From contig NZ_JAQQXR010000014.1 of the NCBI RefSeq assembly GCF_028595325.1, positions 18,763-82,762 on the forward strand: a stretch of 64,000 bases of DNA, given 5' to 3'. The position numbers and the translations under genes are program-made. The number at the start of each line of letters is the position of its first letter. The first letter of the stretch is position 1. Source of the stretch: Janthinobacterium fluminis. Its GTDB lineage: Bacteria > Pseudomonadota > Gammaproteobacteria > Burkholderiales > Burkholderiaceae_D. The notes under the pieces are model-generated. The model had not been told where the DNA came from. It did not search any database and saw nothing but the letters and a program-made list of their open reading frames with translations. This document shows positions 34,628 through 43,968 of the stretch, in pieces.

Positions 34628-35539
34628 TCAGTCCTCGACCAGGTTGTCGAATTTCCCGACAAGAAAGTCAATCAGAAGTCGTACAGCTGGCAACTGACCA
34701 CGACGAGATGCAAAGACTGCATGGATGATCTCTCGCCGTGGCGTCCAGTCTGCCAATACTTGAACGAGCTCATTGTGTTCGAATTGCTCGGTCATCATCA
34801 TGCGCGGCAGTTGGACAATCCCTACACCGGCGACTGCAGCAGCTCGCAGCGCCAGCATGGACCGCGTGACATAGCGCGGCTGATGTTTTACTTCCGCGTG
34901 CATATCGCCAGGACCAGTCAAGAGCCAGCGATGATCATCTTGAGGTTGTCCCAAGTCCATGCTTGGCAAGCGGGAGAGATCGGTAGGCCCTGCCGGTATC
35001 CCAAACTTTCTGAGCAAATCTGGACTGGCGACCAGACACTGCCCGCGATCTGAAAGTACGCGCATCACCAAATCGCTGTCCTCCAGTGGCGGCGGACGCA
35101 CGCGGATGGCCAGGTCGATACCTTCTGCCACCAGATCCACCTTTCGATTGGTTTCTTCGAGATGCAGCTCAACCCGAGGATGTAGCGCCATGAAGTCGGC
35201 GACCATTTCGCCCACTCGGGTCGATAGCAGGGCCACAGGGCAAGTCATGCGAATCACGCCTCGTGGTTCTGAATGGGTCAGGGCGATAGACTCTTCCGCG
35301 GCCTCGGCTTCGGTCAGCATGGCCCTGCAATGCATGTGATAACCGCGTCCCGCCTCGGTGACGCCGAAACTTCGCGTAGTCCGCAAAAGCAGTTTGGTGC
35401 CCAGGCGCTCTTCCAGCTTTGCAATGCGGCGGCTGAGCTTGGACTTCGGAATACCCAGTGCCCTGCCGGCCGAGGCAAAGCCGCCATGCTCAACCACTTG
35501 GGCGAAGTAATACAGGTCGTTCAGGTCAAGCCGATTCAT
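34628..35539 (-). CDS. LysR-family transcriptional regulator
   Basis: 303 residues beginning MNRLDLNDLYYFAQVVEHGGFASAGRALGIPKSKLSRRIAKLEERLG, a classical LysR winged helix-turn-helix, followed by the substrate-binding domain (GVIRMTCPVALLSTRVGEMVADFMALHPRVELHLEET; DLAIRVRPPPLEDSDLV). Divergent from the pirin operon, so it most likely controls it together with itself. Start ATG 35539 gives the family-standard N-terminus; ATG 35551 is in frame. Confidence 0.92.
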   Translation of the reverse strand: MNRLDLNDLYYFAQVVEHGGFASAGRALGIPKSKLSRRIAKLEERLGTKLLLRTTRSFGVTEAGRGYHMHCRAMLTEAEAAEESIALTHSEPRGVIRMTCPVALLSTRVGEMVADFMALHPRVELHLEETNRKVDLVAEGIDLAIRVRPPPLEDSDLVMRVLSDRGQCLVASPDLLRKFGIPAGPTDLSRLPSMDLGQPQDDHRWLLTGPGDMHAEVKHQPRYVTRSMLALRAAAVAGVGIVQLPRMMMTEQFEHNELVQVLADWTPRREIIHAVFASRRGQLPAVRLLIDFLVGKFDNLVED

Positions 35540-35621
35540 TGTTCTACCCATGGAACGCTTTGGGCGATTATTGCACACTACCGGCCTCGTTGTTCCCTCG
35601 CTATGCTTCTCTATACCAAAC

Positions 35622-35632
35622 TTACCAGGTAA
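35622..35632. promoter_or_regulatory. Short palindrome in the lysR-pirin divergent region
   Basis: TTACCAGGTAA is an 11-base palindrome that overlaps the ribosome site AAGGAG of the pirin gene. It could be part of a LysR-type binding site or a chance match. Confidence 0.3.
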
Positions 35633-35642
35633 GGAGAAGCAA

Positions 35643-36509
35643 ATGTTGAAGAAGATTCAAGGCATTTATACGGCGCCCCGCCCCCACTGGGTTGGCAACG
35701 GCTTTCCGGTACGTTCGCTATTCAGCTACAGCAGCCTCGGTGCGCAGTTAAGCCCTTTCCTGCTGCTGGATTACGCTGGGCCGGTACGTTTCGAACCATC
35801 CGAGCAGCGTCGTGGCGTTGGCGTGCATCCGCATCGTGGCTTTGAGACAGTCACGATTGTTTATGACGGCGAAGTCGAACATCGCGATTCGACCGGTTCA
35901 GGCGGTGTGATCGGCCCTGGCGACGTGCAATGGATGACGGCAGCTTCCGGCATCCTGCATGAGGAGTTTCATTCTGAAGAGTTCACCCGGCGTGGCGGCC
36001 AGCTGGAGATGGTGCAGCTTTGGGTCAATCTGCCCGCGAGCGACAAAATGAGCCGGCCAGGTTACCAGTCGTTGCTGGATGCGCAGATCCCCAGCATCCC
36101 TTTGTCCGACGGAGCGGGGCGGGTGCGAGTGATCGCGGGCGAATTCGATGGCCACAAGGGACCAGCCAGTACGCACACGCCCATCAATGTGTGGGACATT
36201 CGGCTTGAACAAGGTGGCCGCACCAGCCTTCGCCTGCCCGTTGGGCACACCGCTGCGCTGGTGGTGCTGCATGGCGTAGTGCAGGTCAATGCTCAGGTGC
36301 TGCACCAGGCACAAATGGCGCATCTGGACCGAAGCGGCGATGAATTGGAGCTCACGGCTGATACCGATGCCGTGCTGCTGTTTCTTGGCGGCGAAGCGAT
36401 TGATGAACCTATCGCCGGACACGGGCCTTTTGTGATGAACACACAGGCCGAAATTAGCCAGGCTTTCGAAGATCTCGAAAGTGGCCGATTCGGGCGTATT
36501 GCCGCCTGA
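35643..36509 (+). CDS. Pirin-family bicupin protein
   Basis: 288 residues. N-terminal cupin with the metal ligands in VGVHPHRGFETVTIVYDGEVEHRDS and GPGDVQWMTAASGILHEEFH (His, His, His, Glu). C-terminal cupin (DIRLEQGGRTSLRLPVGHTAALVVLHG) without obvious ligands, as usual for pirins. Some pirins are quercetinases or redox-sensing co-regulators; the substrate here is open. AAGGAG nine bases before the ATG. First gene of a three-gene unit with two YcaC-type hydrolases. Confidence 0.92.
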   Translation: MLKKIQGIYTAPRPHWVGNGFPVRSLFSYSSLGAQLSPFLLLDYAGPVRFEPSEQRRGVGVHPHRGFETVTIVYDGEVEHRDSTGSGGVIGPGDVQWMTAASGILHEEFHSEEFTRRGGQLEMVQLWVNLPASDKMSRPGYQSLLDAQIPSIPLSDGAGRVRVIAGEFDGHKGPASTHTPINVWDIRLEQGGRTSLRLPVGHTAALVVLHGVVQVNAQVLHQAQMAHLDRSGDELELTADTDAVLLFLGGEAIDEPIAGHGPFVMNTQAEISQAFEDLESGRFGRIAA

Positions 36510-36542
36510 CTAACTTTGCTAGTTCAAAACCAGGAGAATGAG

Positions 36543-37232
36543 ATGTCACTGACTCAAAACATTGCCAACTTTAACGGCTCCCGTCCCGTCATCGACCCCG
36601 ATGATGCGGTGATGCTGTTGATCGATCATCAAAGCGGCCTGTTCCAGACCGTTAACGACATGCCCATGCCGAAGTTGCGCGCGCACGCTGCCGCATTGGC
36701 GAAGATGGCCACGCTGGCAAAAATGCCGGTCATCACTACCGCGTCAGTGCCGCAAGGACCGAACGGTCCTCTGATTCCGGAGATTCACGAGAACGCGCCG
36801 CATGCCACATATGTAGCGCGCAAAGGCGAGATCAATGCTTGGGACAACCATGACTTCGTCGAAGCGGTCAAAGCTACCGGCCGCAATACGCTAATTATCG
36901 CCGGCACGATTACCAGTGTTTGCATGGCTTTCCCGGCCATCAGCGCGGCGCATGCAGGCTACAAAGTCTTTGCAGTGGTAGATGCGTCGGGAACATATTC
37001 GAAGATGGCGCAGGAGATCACCTTGGCTCGCGTGGTGCAGGCAGGTGTTGTGCCGATGGATACCGCAGCGGTGGCGTCCGAGATCCAGCGCACTTGGCAC
37101 CGCGATGACGCGCTGCAATGGGCTGAGGTTTATACCCAAATATTCCCTGAGTATGCGCTCCTGATTGAGAGCTATGGCAAAGCTCAGGATGTAGCGAGGA
37201 ACAGCGAGATTCTTGATTCGCAGCGCGTCTGA
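36543..37232 (+). CDS. Isochorismatase-like cysteine hydrolase, YcaC-related
   Basis: 229 residues. The isochorismatase-like fold is shown by [14 protein letters not shown] (catalytic Asp), [16 protein letters not shown], and [20 protein letters not shown], where the Cys is the nucleophile. It has the YcaC-type sequence [10 protein letters not shown] 20-residue C-terminal extension beyond the paralogue next door is visible. The substrate is unknown, probably a small amide or similar. 33 bases after the pirin gene; ATG 36543 with AGGAG upstream. Confidence 0.88.
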   Translation: MSLTQNIANFNGSRPVIDPDDAVMLLIDHQSGLFQTVNDMPMPKLRAHAAALAKMATLAKMPVITTASVPQGPNGPLIPEIHENAPHATYVARKGEINAWDNHDFVEAVKATGRNTLIIAGTITSVCMAFPAISAAHAGYKVFAVVDASGTYSKMAQEITLARVVQAGVVPMDTAAVASEIQRTWHRDDALQWAEVYTQIFPEYALLIESYGKAQDVARNSEILDSQRV

Positions 37233-37275
37233 GTGCTGCCGGCCGCCGGCCCGCTGCCGGCAAATGGAGATTGAG

Positions 37276-37905
37276 ATGAATAAAAAGCCATACGTCCGAC
37301 TGGACAAGGACAATGCGGCAGTCCTGTTGGTCGACCATCAGGCAGGATTGCTTTCACTGGTTCGCGATATCGATCTGGACAAGTTCAAGAACAATGTGCT
37401 GGCACTGGCGGACCTTGCGAAATACTTCAAGCTGCCGACGATCCTCACCACAAGCTTTGAGGATGGTCCTAATGGTCCGCTCGTACCGGAACTGAAACAG
37501 ATATTCCCGGATGCGCCATTCATTCCGCGTCCAGGCCAGATCAACGCATGGGATAACGAGGACTTCGCGGCGGCCGTCAAGGCCACCGGCAAGAAGCAGC
37601 TGATTATCGCAGGCGTGGTCACCGAGGTTTGTGTGGCGTTTCCCGCGCTATCGGCCCTGGCAGAAGGGTACGAAGTCTTTGTCATTACCGACGCCTCGGG
37701 CACATTCAACGAAGTCACGCGCCATTCGGCCTGGAGCCGCATGACCGAAGCGGGCGCGCAGCTGATGACTTGGTTCGGTGCGGCCTGCGAACTGCACCGC
37801 GACTGGCGTAATGACGTCGAGGGTCTGGGAACGCTGTTCTCCAACCATATTCCCGACTACCGCAATCTGATCACCGCATACACCACGGTGAAAGGTGCCC
37901 GCTAA
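37276..37905 (+). CDS. ycaC: YcaC hydrolase (isochorismatase-like)
   Basis: 209 residues closely resembling E. coli YcaC as I remember it: YVRLDKDNAAVLLVDHQAGLLSLVRDID, YFKLPTILTTSFEDGPNGPLVPEL, RPGQINAWDNEDFAAAVKATGKKQLIIAGVVTEVCVAFPALSAL (nucleophilic Cys) and LMTWFGAACELHRDWRND. YcaC forms octamers; the physiological substrate is not known. It is paralogous to the preceding gene, which suggests duplication or recruitment as a set. ATG 37276 preceded by GGAGA. Confidence 0.92.
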   Translation: MNKKPYVRLDKDNAAVLLVDHQAGLLSLVRDIDLDKFKNNVLALADLAKYFKLPTILTTSFEDGPNGPLVPELKQIFPDAPFIPRPGQINAWDNEDFAAAVKATGKKQLIIAGVVTEVCVAFPALSALAEGYEVFVITDASGTFNEVTRHSAWSRMTEAGAQLMTWFGAACELHRDWRNDVEGLGTLFSNHIPDYRNLITAYTTVKGAR

Positions 37906-37974
37906 GTAACAAGAGGGAGGCCGCGTCCTCCCTGTTCTTCATCCTGCCCCCAGGAGCGCTCCATCGGCGCCGTA

Positions 37975-38004
37975 AAAAATATTCCCTGGTCGGGGAATAT
38001 TTTT
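37975..38004. terminator. Bidirectional terminator after ycaC
   Basis: AAAAATATTCCC (37975-37986) and GGGAATATTTTT (37993-38004) pair perfectly around TGGTCG, with A and T runs built into the stem ends, so it can stop transcription from either side. Confidence 0.75.
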
Positions 38005-38017
38005 CATATAGGGGCGC

Positions 38018-38050
38018 AAAAAAGGGCTACGCGCCGAAGCGGGTAGCCCT
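38018..38050 (-). terminator. Terminator of the tRNA-Lys transcript
   Basis: On the minus strand AGGGCTAC and GTAGCCCT pair around a 12-base loop and are followed by six T (38018-38023). It lies 20 bases after the last tRNA-Lys. Confidence 0.85.
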
Positions 38051-38070
38051 GATCTGTATTGCTAAATTCT

Positions 38071-38146
38071 TGGTAGGCCGTGCGGGATTCGAACCTGCGA
38101 CCAACGGATTAAAAGTCCGCTGCTCTACCAGCTGAGCTAACGACCC
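38071..38146 (-). tRNA. tRNA-Lys (anticodon UUU), copy 3
   Basis: 76 nt including an encoded CCA. On the minus strand it begins GGGTCGTTAGCTCAGCTGGT and shows D arm, anticodon loop CTTTTAA (UUU), T arm GGTTCGAATCC and closing acceptor stem. Discriminator base A. Identical in sequence to the two upstream copies. Confidence 0.97.
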
Positions 38147-38226
38147 AAGGTGAAACGGTGCTACTTGGAAGGAAAAAGGGCCGCACGCTAGTAGCATGCA
38201 ACCCTTGTTCTTCACAACTTTATTCG

Positions 38227-38302
38227 TGGTAGGCCGTGCGGGATTCGAACCTGCGACCAACGGATTAAAAGTCCGCTGCTCTACCAGCTGAGCTAACGAC
38301 CC
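38227..38302 (-). tRNA. tRNA-Lys (anticodon UUU), copy 2
   Basis: 76 nt, same sequence as the neighbours, encoded CCA. The spacer to copy 3 (38147-38226) has no other gene. Confidence 0.97.
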
Positions 38303-38394
38303 GAAAAAGCTAAAACAACAACAGTAAATCTTCGCAGTAAAAAAATGGTTACAAACCGAAGTCTGCAACCAGGTTTCTTGTACTGCCGTATTCG

Positions 38395-38470
38395 TGGTAG
38401 GCCGTGCGGGATTCGAACCTGCGACCAACGGATTAAAAGTCCGCTGCTCTACCAGCTGAGCTAACGACCC
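38395..38470 (-). tRNA. tRNA-Lys (anticodon UUU), copy 1 (promoter-proximal)
   Basis: 76 nt, same sequence as the other two. It is transcribed in the same direction as cpoB, which ends at 38538, so the tRNAs may be read from the tol-pal transcript or from a nearby promoter. Confidence 0.97.
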
Positions 38471-38537
38471 GAAGAAGAAAGATTATAGGGGCAGGCCGGC
38501 ATCCTGTCAAATGCCGCGCCGCACTTTTTCCGCCGCC

Positions 38538-39296
38538 TTACTTTTTCGGCAGGCGTTCCTTGGCCGTTTGCGCCGCGCTGGAGTCCGGGTAGTGCGCCAC
38601 CAGCGCGTCCAGGGTTTTCTTCGCGTTGGCCTTGTCTTTGAGCTCGGTGTAGCAACTGGCGATGTTGAGCATCGCGTCGGCCGCCTTCGGGCTGTCCGGG
38701 TAAGCCTTGACGACCACTTGCTGGGCCGCGATCGCGCTCTTGCAGTCGCGCATGGCGTAGTGGGCGTTGCCCAGCCAGTATTGGGCGTTGGCCGCGTAGC
38801 CCGATTCCGGGTAGCGCTTGACGAAGGCGTCCAGCGCGCCGGCCGCCGCCTTGTAGTCGCCCGCCTTGAACTGTTGCAGCGCGGCGTCGTAGGCGCCCTG
38901 CTCGGCGACGCCGACGGCCGCGTCCTTGCCGTCGATGGTGACCTGGCGCGGCTCCAGCTTGCGCAGGCGGGCGTCGAGGTCGACGTAGAAGTCTTTCTGG
39001 CGCTTTTGCGTGTTCGACAGCTCGTTGGCCAGCACTTCGACCTGGCCGCGCAGCCGGGCGATTTCCTGCATCGTCTGTTCGTGCTGGTTCAGCAGGTCCA
39101 GGGTGCTGGTCTTGTCGGACTTGCCGTCGATGCGGGCGTTCAGCTCGCGCGTGATGCCGTCGACCTTGGCGCGCAGGTCGAGGATGGCTTTGCGCGCCTC
39201 GTCGTCGTCGAGCAGGCCGGCGCCGGCGTGCAGCGGCAGGTAGGCAAACGCCGCCATCACGGCCGCGGCGATGCCGGCTTTGGAGAGTGTCATCAT
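38538..39296 (-). CDS. cpoB: CpoB/YbgF, Tol-Pal cell-division coordinator
   Basis: 252 residues. A signal peptide (MMTLSKAGIAAAVMAAFAYLPLHAGA) is followed by a coiled-coil trimerisation region (about 30-120) and three TPR repeats (AYDAALQQFKAGDYKAAAGALDAFVKRYPESGYAANAQYWLGNAHYAM and following). CpoB links PBP1B/LpoB peptidoglycan synthesis to Tol constriction in the periplasm. Last gene of the tolQRAB-pal-cpoB series. ATG 39293 is an alternative start. Confidence 0.95.
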   Translation of the reverse strand: MMTLSKAGIAAAVMAAFAYLPLHAGAGLLDDDEARKAILDLRAKVDGITRELNARIDGKSDKTSTLDLLNQHEQTMQEIARLRGQVEVLANELSNTQKRQKDFYVDLDARLRKLEPRQVTIDGKDAAVGVAEQGAYDAALQQFKAGDYKAAAGALDAFVKRYPESGYAANAQYWLGNAHYAMRDCKSAIAAQQVVVKAYPDSPKAADAMLNIASCYTELKDKANAKKTLDALVAHYPDSSAAQTAKERLPKK

Positions 39297-39395
39297 GTTC
39301 GGTATGCTTTCAAGAGCGGTTGTGCAAACGGGGCGGGACGCAGTGTGTGCTGCGCGCCGCCCCGTTATTATGCCCGTGACCGGGCCGCCTGGTAA

Positions 39396-39920
39396 TTAAT
39401 AAACGATGTCTGCGCGGCGGTTTTCAGCCCACGCTGCTTCGTTGCTGCCGCTGGCTTTTGGTTTTTCCTTGCCCAGCGAGACGGCTTCCATCTGGCTCTC
39501 GGCCACGCCCAGCGCGCCCAGCGACTTGCGCACGGCTTCGGCGCGTTTCTGGCCCAGGGCCAGGTTGTACTCGGCGCCGCCGCGTTCATCCGTGTTGCCT
39601 TGGATCAGAATCTTGCGCGACTTGTTTTTGTTCAGGTACTGGGAGTGGTTGCCGACGACGCCTTGTTCCGCTTCGCGCACGACATAGCTGTCGAAGTCGA
39701 AGTAGACGCTGCGCTTGGCCAGCACGCCTTGCGGGTCGTTCAGCGGGTCGACCGAAGCCGTTTCCACCGGGGCGACGTTGCGGCTGTTGTCCACCGGCGC
39801 GACGGTTTTTTCCGGTGCGCGCTCGACGACTGGGGTTTCCGCCAGTTTGACTGGGGTGGAGCAAGCCGACAGGGCTGCTGCTGCGGCGACGATCAGGGCT
39901 AAACTTTTGTAATTGCTCAT
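39396..39920 (-). CDS. pal: Pal, peptidoglycan-associated lipoprotein
   Basis: 174 residues. A lipobox LSAC is at about residues 17-20, followed by a Pro/Val-rich linker and the OmpA-like peptidoglycan-binding domain (VYFDFDSYVVREAEQGVV, ILIQGNTDERGGAEYNLALGQKRAEAVRKSL). It anchors the outer membrane to peptidoglycan and interacts with TolB. ATG 39920 is preceded by AGGAGA. Confidence 0.97.
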   Translation of the reverse strand: MSNYKSLALIVAAAAALSACSTPVKLAETPVVERAPEKTVAPVDNSRNVAPVETASVDPLNDPQGVLAKRSVYFDFDSYVVREAEQGVVGNHSQYLNKNKSRKILIQGNTDERGGAEYNLALGQKRAEAVRKSLGALGVAESQMEAVSLGKEKPKASGSNEAAWAENRRADIVY

Positions 39921-39948
39921 ATATTTCTCCTGTTGGTGGTAAAGACTA

Positions 39949-41217
39949 CTACTTCATGAAAGGACCCCAGGTGGGCTCCTTGATATTGCCCGCTTGCGTG
40001 GTCAAGCGTTGCTTCACACGGCCGTCGACCGATACCACCGCGAGCGACTTGCGGCGCCCCGATTCAGTCGCGTACATGATGTATTTCCCGTTCGGCGAGA
40101 AGCTCGGCGACTCGTCGCTGGCGGTGTCGGACAGGCGCGTTTCCTGGCCGCTGGCCAGGTCGAGCGCGTACAGCTGGAAGTTGCCGTCGCGGCGGGAAAT
40201 GAAGGCCAGCGTGTTGCCGTCGGAGGCGATGCGCGGGCTGATGTTGTAGCTGCCGCCGAAGGTGACGCGTTTGGCCTCGCCGCCGCCTACGCTCATGCGG
40301 TAGATCTGCGGGCCGCCGCTGCGGTCGCTGGTGAAGTAGATGCTGGCGCCGTCGGCGGAAAATTGCGGTTCCGTGTCGATGCCGTTGCTGTTGGACAGGC
40401 GGCGCAGGCCGCCGCCGTCGGCGTTGACGATGTAGACCTGGGTGTGGCCGTCCTTCGACAGGGCCACCGCCAGGCGGCTGCCGTCCGGGCTCCACGACGG
40501 CGCCGAGTTGCTGCCTTTTTCGTTGGCGACGATGGTGCGCTCGCGGGTGACGAGGTTTTGCACGTAGACGACGGGCTTTTTCTTTTCGAACGAGACGTAG
40601 GCGACCTTGGTGCCGTCCGGCGCCCACGAGGGCGAGATGATTGGTTCGTTCGAGCGCAGCGCCACCTGGATGCCTTCGCCGTCGGCGTCGGCCACTTCGA
40701 GCCGGTATTCGCGGCCGGACTGGGTGACGTAGGCGATGCGGGTGGCGAAGGCGCCGCGGATGCCGGTCAGCTTCTGGTAGATGTCGTCGGCGATCTTGTG
40801 CGCCGACAGGCGCGTGAACTGCGGCTGCGCCGCCAGGCCCAGCGCCGACAGCTGGCCCGACTTGATGGTGTCGAGCAGCTTGTAGCGCACGTCGTAGCGG
40901 CCGTCGGCCAGGCGCTGCACGCTGCCGACGACGAGGGCGTCGGCGCCGCGCGATTTCCACTGGCCGTAGTTGATGTCGCTCGTTTCCGACAGCGTGGCGC
41001 CGGCGTCGATGACCTTGAAGGCGCCGCTGCGTTCCAGGTCGGCGCGGATGATGGCCGAGATCTGCGCCGGCGCGACGGATTCGTCGGCGAAGGCGGCGAT
41101 GGCGATGGGGATCTGGTTGCTGCCGACCCCGGAAATTTCCACTTTCAGCTGGGCCTGGGCGGCGCCCGCGCCGATCAGCAGGCCGGTGCAGACGATCCAA
41201 TGGTTGAGTTTTTTCAT
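39949..41217 (-). CDS. tolB: TolB, periplasmic beta-propeller of Tol-Pal
   Basis: 422 residues. Signal peptide [21 protein letters not shown], an N-terminal domain ([21 protein letters not shown]), then WD40-like repeats ([74 protein letters not shown]). TolB carries signal between TolA and Pal. ATG 41217 is used; ATG 41226 overlaps the tolA stop as TGATG and may be the coupled start. Confidence 0.95.
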   Translation of the reverse strand: MKKLNHWIVCTGLLIGAGAAQAQLKVEISGVGSNQIPIAIAAFADESVAPAQISAIIRADLERSGAFKVIDAGATLSETSDINYGQWKSRGADALVVGSVQRLADGRYDVRYKLLDTIKSGQLSALGLAAQPQFTRLSAHKIADDIYQKLTGIRGAFATRIAYVTQSGREYRLEVADADGEGIQVALRSNEPIISPSWAPDGTKVAYVSFEKKKPVVYVQNLVTRERTIVANEKGSNSAPSWSPDGSRLAVALSKDGHTQVYIVNADGGGLRRLSNSNGIDTEPQFSADGASIYFTSDRSGGPQIYRMSVGGGEAKRVTFGGSYNISPRIASDGNTLAFISRRDGNFQLYALDLASGQETRLSDTASDESPSFSPNGKYIMYATESGRRKSLAVVSVDGRVKQRLTTQAGNIKEPTWGPFMK

Positions 41218-41225
41218 GTTAGGCA

Positions 41226-42176
41226 TCAAGGCAAGTCTTTCATGTTGAATCCGGCGTCAAGCACGCGCTCGACCGTGCCGTCTTTCTTTTTCGGCAGGGG
41301 CGACGATTTGGTGATGGCATTCTCGACCGCGCTGTCGTAGGCGGGAATGCCGCTGCTTTGGATCTTCCTGACCGAGATGATTTCCCCGGTCGGCAATTGC
41401 TCGATCTTGAACACCGCGCGCGGATTGCCGGCCACGTCGGTGCTGCCGCTATAGGCGATGTTGCTCTTGATCTTGGCCGTGATGGCCGCCGCGTAGCCGC
41501 TGTCCATGCGCGGCGCCGTCGACTTGGCCGCCGTGCCGCTGCCGCCCGAGCCGACGGCGCCGGTGATGCGCTTCATCTCCAGCCGGCGGGCGTCGTCGGC
41601 CGCCTTCTGTTCGGCGGCGGCGCGCTTGGCCTTGGCCTGCTTGTCGGCCTGTTGCTTGTCGGCCTGTTGCTTGTCGGCCAGCTCTTTCTTCTCGGCCGCT
41701 TCCTGCTCGGCCAGCGCTTTCGCCTTGGCCTTGTCCTTGGCCTGTTTGGCGGCCTTGTCGGCCTTTTCCTGCTCCTCGAGCTTGCGCTGTTCCTTCAGGC
41801 GGGCTTGCTCGGCCAGTTTTTCCTTCTCGGCCTTGAGCTTTTCCTTGCGCTTTTCCAGGGCGATGTCGGGCGCCTGCGGCGCCGGCGGCGCTTCGACGGG
41901 CTCGGCCGCCGGCGGCTTGGGCGGCGCCGGCTCCGGCCGCGGCTCCGGCGCGGCGGAGGGCGGCGGCGCCAGCGGCGCGGCGGCCTGGGTCTGCAAGTCC
42001 CAGACCTCGGCCTCGACGGCGACCGGCTCCGTGCTTTGCCAGTTCACGCCTATCCACAGGAACAGCAGCAGGCCGGCGTGCATCCCGCCCGCCAGCGCCA
42101 GCGAGGGCCAGCGGCGCGTGTCGCGCGGCACCCGGTAGGGGGCGTCGGCAGGATGGGCGGTTGTCTTCGTCTGCAA
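41226..42176 (-). CDS. tolA: TolA, periplasm-spanning linker of Tol-Pal
   Basis: 316 residues: cytoplasmic head, TM about 25-45 ([19 protein letters not shown]), a Pro-rich part, a long Lys/Ala/Glu/Gln helix (about 105-200, with two exact QQADK repeats), and a C-terminal TonB-like domain ([40 protein letters not shown]). It transduces TolQR energy to the outer membrane. Confidence 0.95.
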   Translation of the reverse strand: MQTKTTAHPADAPYRVPRDTRRWPSLALAGGMHAGLLLFLWIGVNWQSTEPVAVEAEVWDLQTQAAAPLAPPPSAAPEPRPEPAPPKPPAAEPVEAPPAPQAPDIALEKRKEKLKAEKEKLAEQARLKEQRKLEEQEKADKAAKQAKDKAKAKALAEQEAAEKKELADKQQADKQQADKQAKAKRAAAEQKAADDARRLEMKRITGAVGSGGSGTAAKSTAPRMDSGYAAAITAKIKSNIAYSGSTDVAGNPRAVFKIEQLPTGEIISVRKIQSSGIPAYDSAVENAITKSSPLPKKKDGTVERVLDAGFNMKDLP

Positions 42177-42189
42177 GATGGGCGTCTTC

Positions 42190-42627
<438 letters not shown>

Positions 42628-42642
42628 CTGCCTGTCTCCCGG

Positions 42643-43332
42643 TTAGCGCGATTGCCGCTGCAAGATGTTGGAGAATTCCTCGACGAAGCTTTCGAAGCGG
42701 ATCGCCAGGCGGTCGATGTCGTGCGAGAAGCGGTTGTAGGCGACGACGGCGGGAATGGCGGCGAACAGGCCGATGGCGGTGGCGATCAGGGCCTCGGCGA
42801 TGCCGGGCGCGACGGCCGCCAGCGTCGCCTGCTGGACGTTGGCCAGGCCGCGGAAGGCGTTCATGATGCCCCAGACGGTGCCGAGCAGGCCGATGTAGGG
42901 CGAGACGGAGCCGACCGAGGCGAGGAAGGCCAGGTGGGCTTCGAGCACGTCCATTTCGCGCTGGAAGGCGGCGCGCATGGCGCGGCGCGCGCCGTCGAGC
43001 ACGGCGCCGACGTCGAGGGCTTCGCGGCTGCCGTAGGATGCCTTGCCCTTGATGAATTCGCCCATGCCGGCATCGAAGATGCGCGCCAGCGCGCCGCTGT
43101 CGGCGCGGTTGCCGTTGGCCGTCTGGTGCAGCGCGTGCAGGTTGCCGCCGGCCCAGAAGCTGCGCTCGAACTCGACCGTCTGGCGGCGCGCCGCGCGCAC
43201 CGCGAACATCTTGCGGAAGATGTAGGTCCAACTGGTCAGCGAAATGCCCAGCAGCAGGGCCATGATCAGTTGCACGATCAGGTGGGCGTTCGTGATCAGC
43301 GCGAGGAAGGACAGGTCTTGTGTGACGTTCAT
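42643..43332 (-). CDS. tolQ: TolQ, MotA/ExbB-family proton-channel subunit
   Basis: 229 residues with three TM segments, the last two being GSVSPYIGLLGTVWGIMNAFRGL and EALIATAIGLFAAIPAVVAYNRF, the conserved MotA/TolQ/ExbB core. ATG 43332 starts the standard N-terminus MNVTQDLSFLALI. Confidence 0.96.
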   Translation of the reverse strand: MNVTQDLSFLALITNAHLIVQLIMALLLGISLTSWTYIFRKMFAVRAARRQTVEFERSFWAGGNLHALHQTANGNRADSGALARIFDAGMGEFIKGKASYGSREALDVGAVLDGARRAMRAAFQREMDVLEAHLAFLASVGSVSPYIGLLGTVWGIMNAFRGLANVQQATLAAVAPGIAEALIATAIGLFAAIPAVVAYNRFSHDIDRLAIRFESFVEEFSNILQRQSR

Positions 43333-43382
43333 GGGCGGGCTTCGGTTGGTAAATTCGTAAGGTGGGCGGCGGCGCGGCGCGC

Positions 43383-43784
43383 TCAGCCGGCCAGCATCTT
43401 CGCGGCCACGGCGGGCGGCACCACGCGCGGGCGCAGGGCCGCGTCGACGCAGGCGACCTTGACGCGGGCCGAGTTGAGCAGGCGCTCGCCGCACCAGGCT
43501 TGCTGGATGAAGATGATGGAGGCGTGGCCCAGTTTTTCTATTGTCAGCGTCAATTGTAGTACGTCATCGAGCTTGGCCGGCGCGTGGTAGTCGGCGCTGA
43601 TGCTGGCGACGACGAACATCGCGTCCTCGTCCTGCAGCAGGGCGTGCTGGCCGACGCCGATCGCGCGCAGCCACTCGGTGCGGGCGCGCTCGAAAAATTT
43701 CAGGTAGTTGGCGTAGTACACGATACCGCCGGCGTCCGTGTCTTCATAGTAGACGCGGGCGTTCCAGGTGAAAACTGAAGGCAT
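43383..43784 (-). CDS. ybgC: YbgC acyl-CoA thioesterase of the Tol-Pal cluster
   Basis: 133 residues with the hot-dog fold motif VYYEDTDAGGIVYYANYLKFFERARTEWLRAIG at the N-terminus; the aspartate in DTDAGG is catalytic. It hydrolyses short-chain acyl-CoA and always precedes tolQ in proteobacteria. ATG 43784 is chosen; an ATG at 43817 would add 11 residues but has no better ribosome site. Confidence 0.93.
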   Translation of the reverse strand: MPSVFTWNARVYYEDTDAGGIVYYANYLKFFERARTEWLRAIGVGQHALLQDEDAMFVVASISADYHAPAKLDDVLQLTLTIEKLGHASIIFIQQAWCGERLLNSARVKVACVDAALRPRVVPPAVAAKMLAG

Positions 43785-43968
43785 GTCTGATTTGCCATTA
43801 GTGAGATTGAGCAACATTTTACGCGATTTTGCCCGCGCTTGGGGCGTGGCAGCTCGCGCGCCGGGCGCGGGCGCACCTGCTGGCGCGCGCGGCAACAGTA
43901 AAGCCGACACCGGGTAAAACGCAAAGCGCTGTAACAAACGCTTACGTTTTGCCCGTTTACGGGAAACC

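Noticed and set aside
38027..38428. Open frame across the tRNA-Lys genes (LAQLVEQRTFNPLVAGSNPARPT repeats)
   Set aside because: This peptide is the well-known artefact of translating tRNA genes; the region is non-coding RNA.
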